Origin: Alphaproteobacteria bacterium
GTDB lineage: Bacteria > Pseudomonadota > Alphaproteobacteria > Caulobacterales > Aquidulcibacteraceae
Reading direction: 5' to 3'
Length of the DNA: 64,000 nt
Assembly: GCA_016124655.1 (NCBI GenBank)
Contig: WGNI01000004.1
Location: forward strand, 124,001-188,000
Made by a program: the position numbers and the translations under genes. Below are positions 57,494 through 64,000 of the stretch, in pieces (position 1 is the stretch's first letter; each line of letters opens with the position of its first letter). Under the pieces are notes generated by a model. That model had not been told where the DNA came from and searched no databases. It was given only the letters and a program-made list of their open reading frames with translations.

Positions 57494-58894
57494 TCATGCC
57501 AGCGGCCGCACGGCCTCGGCTCCAGTGTGGGCGTTTTCGGCCAGGGCATTGTCGCCGGCCTGCTCAAGATAGACCGCAAACGCAGATCCCTGCCCCGGAA
57601 TGCTTTCGACGACGAATCCGCCGCGGTGGCGGTTGACGATGTGCTTGACGATGGCAAGGCCCAGGCCGGTGCCGCCCTTGGGCTCGCCGATCTCACGCTC
57701 GGCGCGGAAGAAGCGCTCGCCCAACCGCGGCAGGAAGCGCCGGGGGATGCCGGGGCCGGCGTCCACCACCCGCAAGAAGGCGTAGGTCTGCGCCGTCGGC
57801 GACGGCGTGAGCAATGAAATGCGCGCCGAGCCGCTCCATGCGCGCCCCGCCCGCTCGATCGCGGCTTCGCGCGTCGCCGCTTCGCCCAGCTCCACCGTGA
57901 CGGTTCCGCCTTTGGGCGAATACTTGATGGCGTTGTCGATGAGGTTCTGCGCCACCTGCGCCAGCTGAAACCGCTCGCCGACGACGACAGCGCGCGGCAG
58001 GCCCTGAACAACCAGCGTCACGCCGCGCTCCTGGGCGATCGGGGCAAGAGAATCAACGACTTCCGCGGCCACCTGGGCCAGATCGGCCCGGTCGGTCGGG
58101 GGCACGTGCTCATCGAGTTCGATGCGGGACAAGGACAAGAGATCGCTGATCAGCCGGCGCATGCGATCGACCTGCGCCTCCATCATGCGCAGAAATCGCG
58201 CCCGCGCCTCGGCATCATCCCGGGCCGGCCCCATCAAGGTCTCGATGAGCGCTGAAATGGCCGCGACCGGCGTGCGCAATTCGTGGCTGGCGTTGGCGAG
58301 GAAGTCCGCCCGCATCCGCTCGGTGTTGATGCGCGCGGTCTGGTCATGGAAGACCATCAACGCCGCATTGGCGCCGCTCCAGGCAACCGGCGCGACGTAA
58401 CAGCGGATGTGTTCCTCCACCTGGGCCGCGGTTTCGTACTCCACGGTGCGCGTGACGCCATCCTTGGCGGCCGCCTCTGCCGCGTCGAGCACCGGCGGAT
58501 GGCGCAGGATCGAAGACAGCCGCAACCCTTCAGCCTCGAAGCGCAGCTGCAGCCGCGCGGCGCGGTTGGAGCCGACGATCCGGCCGTCCTGGTCCACCAA
58601 CAGAGCCGGATCGGGCAATCCCTCCAAGAGCGGCGCAAGGCCGGCCAGGGGCATGGGGCGCTCGACCGGCCCGGGCTGGGACTGCGCCGCGGGCGCCGTC
58701 GACTTCGCGGGCGCATCCTCAGTGCGCGGCGCAAAGCGCCACGCAGCGACGCAAACAAGGCCAGCAAGCATCGCGCCGATCGCCATATCGATCTGGCCGA
58801 AGAGCGCGAGCAGGCCCGAGACGCCCAGCGTCGCGATCGCGGCGACGCCTAAACGCGATTGACTGACGAGTTCCTGGCGCTCTGGCGCGGTCAT
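57494..58894 (-). CDS. phoR: phosphate regulon sensor histidine kinase PhoR-like
   Basis: 466 aa from the ATG at 58894, with AAGGAA upstream. Two membrane helices (about 15-32 and 36-53), then a PAS-like domain (about 80-200; LLEGLPDPALLVDQDGRIVGSN), the HisKA motif ASHELRTPVAAI with phospho-His, and the ATPase domain with N box (NLIDNAIKYSPKGG), VDAGPGIP and GGTGLGLAIVKHIV. This is the PhoR layout, and the pstB-phoU-phoB genes directly downstream support it. The longer open frame upstream is not coding. Confidence 0.94.
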   Translation of the reverse strand: MTAPERQELVSQSRLGVAAIATLGVSGLLALFGQIDMAIGAMLAGLVCVAAWRFAPRTEDAPAKSTAPAAQSQPGPVERPMPLAGLAPLLEGLPDPALLVDQDGRIVGSNRAARLQLRFEAEGLRLSSILRHPPVLDAAEAAAKDGVTRTVEYETAAQVEEHIRCYVAPVAWSGANAALMVFHDQTARINTERMRADFLANASHELRTPVAAISALIETLMGPARDDAEARARFLRMMEAQVDRMRRLISDLLSLSRIELDEHVPPTDRADLAQVAAEVVDSLAPIAQERGVTLVVQGLPRAVVVGERFQLAQVAQNLIDNAIKYSPKGGTVTVELGEAATREAAIERAGRAWSGSARISLLTPSPTAQTYAFLRVVDAGPGIPRRFLPRLGERFFRAEREIGEPKGGTGLGLAIVKHIVNRHRGGFVVESIPGQGSAFAVYLEQAGDNALAENAHTGAEAVRPLA

Positions 58895-59095
58895 GCCGGT
58901 CGAGATTCCTTCCGCGTCGCGAACCCTATAGTGCCCTGCCGTTGTGTGGCGCGAAAGGCGTCGGCGCCGGCGGAACCAGCGGTTTTGGCCCAGCCCGCGC
59001 ATCCAATCGCGCCGCAGCCGGCATCTCTGCTGCGACGCATGACACAGCGCCGAGCGCGGCGGCACGATCCTTATCGAATTTCAATGTCTATTTAT

Positions 59096-59123
59096 TGACT
59101 TTCGCTAAGGGGTTTTGTATCCC
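59096..59123 (+). promoter_or_regulatory. possible promoter of the RND efflux operon
   Basis: TTGACT at 59096-59101 and TATCCC at 59118-59123 are spaced by 16 bases, 20 bases before the first gene. The -10 is a poor match, so this is tentative. The surrounding 248-base interval upstream of the operon holds no other obvious motif. Confidence 0.35.
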
Positions 59124-59142
59124 GGCGGCACAGGGGGAATGA

Positions 59143-60570
59143 ATGACGCGAACCGTCCGGTTGATGCTGGGCCTGGGGATCGCCACGCTTGCCGCTGGAT
59201 GCGCCTCCCGGCCCGATCTCCCGGAGGCGCCGGACGCGTATGTGGCGGGCGAGGCGCTCGGCGCCGACGCGGCCGAGGCGCTGCGGACCGCGCCGGAAGC
59301 GGCGTGGGTGGATTCCCTGACCGCCGAGGAAATCTCCAGCTATGTGCGCGAAGCCTTGCTGGCGAACCCGGATCTGCAGGTGGTGCGTGAGCGGGCGCGG
59401 GCGGCGCGCTGGCGCGCTCGCGGCGCGTTCGGCGGCAATCTCCTGCCCAGCCTGAACGTCGGGCTCGGCGGATCGCGCAGCGAAACGCCCGACCCCGCAG
59501 GCGGCCGCATCCGTCAGGACCTGATGACGTCCGAAGTGGTCGCGAGCTGGGAAGTGGATTTATGGGGCCGGCTGACGGCGCGGGCGCTGGCTTCGGACCT
59601 CGACGCCGATGCGCTGGAGGCGGACCTCTACGGCGCGCGTCTTTCGGTTGCGGGTCAGACTGCGCAAGGCTGGGTGTCCTTGGTCGAAGCGCAACAATTG
59701 CTGGCGCTGGCGATTGAAGATCTGGAGACGCGCGATCGCGCGCTGAACATCACGCAGCGCCGCTACGAGCGCGGCCTCGCGGATGCGCTGGCGTTGCGCA
59801 CGGCGCGCTCGCAGGTGGCTTCCGCGCGCGCAACCGAAGCGCAGGCGCGCGATTCGCTGCTGATCGCGGCGCGGCGGCTGCAACAATTGCTCGGCCGGTA
59901 TCCTGACGGTCAGATCACGCCGGCTGCGCCGCTGCCGGCGCTTGCCGTGTTGGACGCCGCGGGCGCGCCGGAAGATCTGCTCGCGCGGCGGCCGGACGTG
60001 CTCGCCTCTGAAGCGCGGCTGCGCGCTGCCGGTTTTCGCGCGCATGAAGCGCGCGCTGCGTTGCTGCCGCGCCTGACCATCACCGGTCGCGCCGACGGCG
60101 CCGGCGAAGGCCTGACCGATATCGTCGATGCGCGTGATCTGGTGACCAACGTCATCGGCGGCTTGACCGCGCCGATCTTCAATGGCGGCGCGTTGCTCGC
60201 GGAATCGCGCGCCAGTGAAGCCGAACGCCGCGGCGCGGCTTCCGATTATGTGTCGACGGCGCTGTTCGCATGGCGCGAAGTGGAAAGCGCGATCAGCGCG
60301 GACGCCGCGCTTGCGACGCGCGAACGCGAACTGGACATCGCGGTTGTCGAAGCGCGCGAAGCGCAAGATCTCGCGGAACGCGAATATGGCCGCGGCGTCG
60401 CAACAATCTTTGAATTGATCGACGCCTATACGCGGCGCATCGATGCCGAACGCGGATTGATTTCGGCGCGCGCGGCGCGCGTCTCCAATCGCATTGCCTA
60501 TCACGTCGCGCTGGGCGGCGGCGCCCGCTCCGGCGGGCTCACTAGCGCCGCTGGGGAGAGGACCCCATGA
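59143..60570 (+). CDS. efflux outer membrane factor, lipoprotein (NodT/OprM-like)
   Basis: 475 aa. Lipobox AAGC puts Cys20 at the lipid site, as in OprM/NodT-type channels. Two TolC repeats follow, each with long coiled-coil helices: YVREALLANPDLQVVRERARAARW and SEARLRAAGFRAHEARAALLP, plus NIxxRYERGLADALALRTARSQ. It forms the trimeric outer-membrane duct. Its stop overlaps the adaptor start by 4 bases (ATGA). Confidence 0.94.
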   Translation: MTRTVRLMLGLGIATLAAGCASRPDLPEAPDAYVAGEALGADAAEALRTAPEAAWVDSLTAEEISSYVREALLANPDLQVVRERARAARWRARGAFGGNLLPSLNVGLGGSRSETPDPAGGRIRQDLMTSEVVASWEVDLWGRLTARALASDLDADALEADLYGARLSVAGQTAQGWVSLVEAQQLLALAIEDLETRDRALNITQRRYERGLADALALRTARSQVASARATEAQARDSLLIAARRLQQLLGRYPDGQITPAAPLPALAVLDAAGAPEDLLARRPDVLASEARLRAAGFRAHEARAALLPRLTITGRADGAGEGLTDIVDARDLVTNVIGGLTAPIFNGGALLAESRASEAERRGAASDYVSTALFAWREVESAISADAALATRERELDIAVVEAREAQDLAEREYGRGVATIFELIDAYTRRIDAERGLISARAARVSNRIAYHVALGGGARSGGLTSAAGERTP

Positions 60571-61835
60571 ACAAGATGGATCATGATTTCAATCCAGCGC
60601 TCGACGCTGAAGAAGAGACCAAACCGCGCTCGCCGGTGTGGATGCGCCGGGCCGCCGTGATCGGCGCGCCGCTTGGCGTGATCGCTGTGGCGGTGGCGGG
60701 CTTTGCGATCCTCGACGCCACGGGACCAAAGCCCGACAAGAACAAAGAACCGCCCGGCGCCGTCGCGGTGCAGGTCGCGCCCGCGCAGGCGCGCGAGACC
60801 ACCATTTCCGTCACCACGCAAGGCGAAGCGCGGCCGCGCGTGGAAGCCACGCTGGCGTCGCAAGTGAGCGGGCGTCTTTTGTGGACTTCGCCGGCCTTCG
60901 TTGAAGGCGGCGCGTTCCGCGAAGGCGATGTGCTCGCGCGCATCGACACCGCGGATTACCAGCTCGCCGTCACGCGCGCGCAAGCGCAAGTGGCGCAAGC
61001 GCAGGAAGGCTTGGCGCGTGAAGAAGCCGAGGGCGAAATCGCGCGGCAGGATTGGGCGGAGCTCGGCCAAGGCGACGCATCGCCGCTCGCCTTGCGCGAG
61101 CCGCAGCTGGCGCAAGCGCGCGCCACGCTCGCCGCAGCGCAAGCGCAATTGCGCGAAGCGCAGCTTAATCTGTCGCGGACGTCGATACGTGCTCCGTTCA
61201 GCGGGCGCTTGAGCGCGCGGCGCGCGAATGTCGGCGATCTGGTGACGATGGGCTCGCCGGTCGCGGACGTGTTCGCCACCGACATCATGGAAGTGCGCGT
61301 ACCGCTGACGGACGCCGATCTCGCCGCGCTCGATGCGCCGGTGGGCTATATTGCCGGGCGCACGGCTGCGCCAGCAGCGCATCTTTCGGCCACGATCGCG
61401 GGCGAGCGGCGCACCTGGAATGGCCGGCTGATGCGCATTGAATCGACGGTCGATAGCCAGACGCGTCTTGTGTACGGCATCATCGAGGTGCGCGACCCGT
61501 TCGGGCAGCGCCGCACTGCGCCGCTGGCGCCGGGCGTGTTCGTCACGGCCGTGATCGATGGCGCGCGCACGGAGCAGTTCGTCGCCGCGCCGCGGGGCGC
61601 CTTGAAGCGCAACGAATATGTTTACGTGATCGACAACGAAAACAAGGTCGACGTGCGCCAGGTGCGCGCGGCGCAGACGACCGCCACGGAAGTGCTGTTC
61701 CGGCAAGGCGTCGCGGACGGGGAGCGGGTCGTCGTTTCGCACTTGCCGTCACCGCGCGACGGCATGAGCGTGACGCCGATCGATCGCGCGCCGGACGCCG
61801 AAGCCGCCCCCGCCGCCGCACGCCCGGCGCAGTAA
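60567..61835 (+). CDS. RND efflux periplasmic adaptor subunit (HlyD family)
   Basis: 422 aa with one N-terminal membrane anchor (about 30-52), a barrel-sandwich lipoyl domain (EARPRVEATLASQVSGRLLW ... EGDVLARIDTADYQLAV), an Ala/Gln-rich coiled coil (about 130-195) with AQAQVAQAQ repeats, SIRAPFSGRLSARRANVGDLV, and a C-terminal membrane-proximal domain. It bridges the pump and the outer-membrane channel. The pump gene starts 34 bases downstream. Confidence 0.95.
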   Translation: MNKMDHDFNPALDAEEETKPRSPVWMRRAAVIGAPLGVIAVAVAGFAILDATGPKPDKNKEPPGAVAVQVAPAQARETTISVTTQGEARPRVEATLASQVSGRLLWTSPAFVEGGAFREGDVLARIDTADYQLAVTRAQAQVAQAQEGLAREEAEGEIARQDWAELGQGDASPLALREPQLAQARATLAAAQAQLREAQLNLSRTSIRAPFSGRLSARRANVGDLVTMGSPVADVFATDIMEVRVPLTDADLAALDAPVGYIAGRTAAPAAHLSATIAGERRTWNGRLMRIESTVDSQTRLVYGIIEVRDPFGQRRTAPLAPGVFVTAVIDGARTEQFVAAPRGALKRNEYVYVIDNENKVDVRQVRAAQTTATEVLFRQGVADGERVVVSHLPSPRDGMSVTPIDRAPDAEAAPAAARPAQ

Positions 61836-61869
61836 AAACGCCCCGCCGAAACGCGGGAGGAGACGAACG

Positions 61870-64000
61870 ATGTTGAAGGGCCTTGTGGCTTGGTGGGCCA
61901 AGAACCCCGTCGCCGGCAATCTCCTGATGCTCGCCTGCTTTGTGGCGGGCGCGCTTTCGTTCATGCGCATGGAAAAGGAGTTCTGGCCGCCTGGCCGGGA
62001 TGTCGGCGTCTGGGTTGAGGCCTATTGGCCCGGCGCCAGCCCCGAGGACATGGAGACCCAGGTCACCGCGCGCATCGAAGAGTCGCTGGCGGACCTCGAC
62101 GGAATCAATTGGGTGCGCTCGCGCTCCAGCGAAAGTTCGGCGTGGATTCGGCTCATCGCCAATCCCAGCGTCGACGTCGACAAGCTGACTCAAGAAGCGC
62201 GTGCGCGCGTAGAAGCGATCTCCGGTCTCCCGCCGAGCCTGGAGCCGATCCGCGTGTCGCGGCAGGTGTTCCGCGATTGGTCGTTGATCCTCAGCGTGCA
62301 TGGCGAGGTCAGCGAAGCGACGCTGCGCAGCACGGCGGAGCGGTTGCGGGATCAGTTGGCGGTTTTGCCGGGTGCTGCGAACACGATCGTTTCAGGCGTG
62401 CGGGACCGGGAAGTCTCGATCGAGCTCTCTGAAACGGCGCTGCGCCAGTACGGCCTAACGTTCAGCGAAGTCGCCAATGCCGTGCGCGCCCACTCGTTGA
62501 ACGTTTCGGCGGGCTCGGTGCGCACGCGCGACGGCGAATATCAATTGCGCGCGCGTAATCTCGCGGATTCCGAGCGCGACTTCTCCTCCATCGTGGTGCG
62601 CCAGACTGCCGGCGGCGCGGCGATTACCGTCGGCGACGTCGCGACCGTGATCGACGGCTTCCAAGACGTGAACATGTATTCGCGGATGAATGGCGAGCCG
62701 TCGGCGCTGGTCGTCATCCAAACCGCCGACGACTTCAATATCGGCGAGACCGCGAAGGCGGCGCGGGAAAAACTCGACGAATTCCGCAACACGCTGCCGC
62801 CCGGCGTGCAGGTGACGCCGATTTATAATCAGAACGAAGACTTCGAAGCGCTGACGGGCATTCTGTTCTCGAACGCCTTGCAGGGGTTTGCACTCATCTT
62901 TCTGCTGCTGATGCTCTCGCTGCATCCGAAGGTGGCGGTCTGGGCGACGTTGGGCGTGATGACGGCGTTCGCCGGCTCGTTCTTCATCTTGCCCTATGTC
63001 GACGTGTCGCTGAACTTCATGAGCGTGTTCGGCTTCCTCCTGGTGCTTGGCATCATGGTCGACGACGCGATCATTGTGGGCGAGTCCATTTATGAGAGGG
63101 CCGAGGAAGGCCATACCGGGCCGGACGCGGCGATCCTCGCCACGCAACTGGTGTTGAAGCCGCTGGTCGCTTCGGTCCTGGTGACCATGCTGGCGTTCAG
63201 CCCATGGATGCTGATCGACGGCGAAGTGCGCCAGTTCACGCGCGCGATCTCGATCGTGGTGATGTCGACGCTGGTGTTCTCGCTGATTGAATCGCTGATC
63301 ATTCTGCCGGCGCACCTCTCCCACGTGACGAAGCCGGACCCGCAGGGCCAGGGCGTCATGGCGCGCCTGATGCGCTTCCAACAGCGCTGCGCGCATTCAA
63401 TCATCTGGGTGGCGCGCAACATCCATGGCCCGTTCCTGCGTCAGGCGGTGCGGTGGCGGTATCTGACGGCCGCGAGCTTCATCGCGATCTTCATTCTCGC
63501 GATCGGCATGGTGGCGAGCGGGCGCATCAAATCGACCTTCATGCCGGAAGTCGAAGGCGACTTCATGATGGCGACAATCGAACTGCCGCGCACGACACCG
63601 TTTGGGCGCATGGAGCAGGTCGCGGAGCAATTGGATTCCGCGCGGCTGGCAATGGAACAAGAGACCCGCGAGGTCGCCTACGAAGATCCCAACACCGGCG
63701 CGCTGTCGCGCGGCGTCATTCGGTCCTGGAGTCAATCGATCGAAGAGAACCAGATCCGCGCCTATGTCGGGCTCACGCCGCCTGAAACGCGCGATCTGAA
63801 ATCCTCGCAGGTGACCGAGCGGCTGAAGGAGTTGTTGGGCCCGGTGCCGGATGCGGAACGCATCAGCTTCCAGCTCAGCGGCAATGATGACGGGCCCAAC
63901 ATCAATCTCGCGATGATGAGCGAGAACCAGTCGGATTTACGCGCGGCCGTCGATGAATTGAAGGCGCGGCTGCAACAGTTCTCCGCGGTGTCGAGCGTGC
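61870..64000 (+). CDS. RND efflux permease (AcrB family), truncated by window edge
   Basis: The first 710 residues are visible. Membrane helix 1 lies near residues 12-30 (NPVAGNLLMLACFVAGALS), followed by the porter domain (YWPGASPEDMETQVTARIEE). The membrane segment with FGFLLVLGIMVDDAIIVGESI carries the paired Asp of the proton relay. The second half begins near residue 535. The frame stays open to base 64000. The substrate is unknown; the operon order (outer-membrane factor, adaptor, pump) is complete and there is no regulator in the window. Confidence 0.95.
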   Translation, partial: MLKGLVAWWAKNPVAGNLLMLACFVAGALSFMRMEKEFWPPGRDVGVWVEAYWPGASPEDMETQVTARIEESLADLDGINWVRSRSSESSAWIRLIANPSVDVDKLTQEARARVEAISGLPPSLEPIRVSRQVFRDWSLILSVHGEVSEATLRSTAERLRDQLAVLPGAANTIVSGVRDREVSIELSETALRQYGLTFSEVANAVRAHSLNVSAGSVRTRDGEYQLRARNLADSERDFSSIVVRQTAGGAAITVGDVATVIDGFQDVNMYSRMNGEPSALVVIQTADDFNIGETAKAAREKLDEFRNTLPPGVQVTPIYNQNEDFEALTGILFSNALQGFALIFLLLMLSLHPKVAVWATLGVMTAFAGSFFILPYVDVSLNFMSVFGFLLVLGIMVDDAIIVGESIYERAEEGHTGPDAAILATQLVLKPLVASVLVTMLAFSPWMLIDGEVRQFTRAISIVVMSTLVFSLIESLIILPAHLSHVTKPDPQGQGVMARLMRFQQRCAHSIIWVARNIHGPFLRQAVRWRYLTAASFIAIFILAIGMVASGRIKSTFMPEVEGDFMMATIELPRTTPFGRMEQVAEQLDSARLAMEQETREVAYEDPNTGALSRGVIRSWSQSIEENQIRAYVGLTPPETRDLKSSQVTERLKELLGPVPDAERISFQLSGNDDGPNINLAMMSENQSDLRAAVDELKARLQQFSAVSSV

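Noticed and set aside
58895-59065. N-terminal extension of phoR
   Set aside because: Arg/Trp-rich residues atypical of sensor kinases; the ATG at 58894 has a ribosome binding site and gives a standard membrane topology.

Overview
The window is GC-rich and almost fully coding; no gene-free stretch exceeds 300 bases. It carries ctrA (with its C-terminal Ala-Ala), gcrA, a fliI-fliJ pair beside ctrA, and GANTC sites (the CcrM methylation motif) in the ctrA and gcrA upstream regions. Together these point to an alphaproteobacterium with the Caulobacter-type cell-cycle circuit, most likely Caulobacterales/Hyphomonadaceae. That placement is inferred from gene content, not from a search. No rRNA, tRNA, CRISPR array, insertion sequence or integrase was seen.

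Layout. 1-4.9 kb: end of a TPR-like gene, a small basic unknown protein, ychF, a tandem retropepsin-like protein, a dienelactone hydrolase, a VOC protein and an unknown 290-aa protein. 4.9-7.6 kb: fliJ and fliI on the minus strand, divergent from ctrA, sharing a 240-bp control region. 7.6-17.3 kb: a CrtC-like unknown, an SDR, a GFA protein, a MepM-like M23 endopeptidase, a ydbH-ynbE-ydbL operon with a fourth small membrane gene, and a secreted M20 peptidase. 17.4-26.6 kb: hldE, nadE, cysQ, argE, an FKBP lipoprotein, a GST, a CsgG/SH3 protein and ilvA. 26.6-38.3 kb: a CelD-like acyltransferase, a two-domain peptide ABC ATPase, an orphan DUF2793 spike-like protein, an S9 peptidase, carA, a 2-hydroxyacid dehydrogenase, an FdhF/YdeP-type molybdoenzyme and a LysR regulator. 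38.5-47.6 kb: a small helical protein, an SdhAF4-like protein, htpX, rsmB, rpe, a heparinase II/III protein, an AI-2E transporter, purH, apaG and a cupin. 47.6-52.3 kb: argD-argF-hslO, an ABC-2 permease and gcrA with a strong terminator. 52.5-55.1 kb: a secreted trypsin-like protease coupled by overlap to a lipoprotein. 55.1-58.9 kb: phoR-pstB-phoU-phoB without pstS, pstC or pstA. 59.1-64 kb: a tripartite RND efflux operon whose pump gene runs off the end.

How the genes relate. Many same-strand neighbours are coupled by 4-base ATGA/GTGA overlaps (fliI-fliJ, GST-FKBP, argD-argF, argF-hslO, rpe-heparinase, outer membrane factor-adaptor). Themes are cell-cycle and flagellar control (ctrA, gcrA, fliIJ), envelope maintenance (YdbH system, M23, HtpX, HldE, RND pump), arginine, pyrimidine and purine synthesis (argE, argD, argF, carA, purH), and phosphate response. 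No defence or mobile island is visible. The best candidates for undescribed biology are the protease-lipoprotein pair at 52.5-55.1 kb, the extended ydbH operon at 11.5-15.9 kb, the orphan spike-like gene at 29.6 kb and the perfect palindrome abutting the carA promoter.
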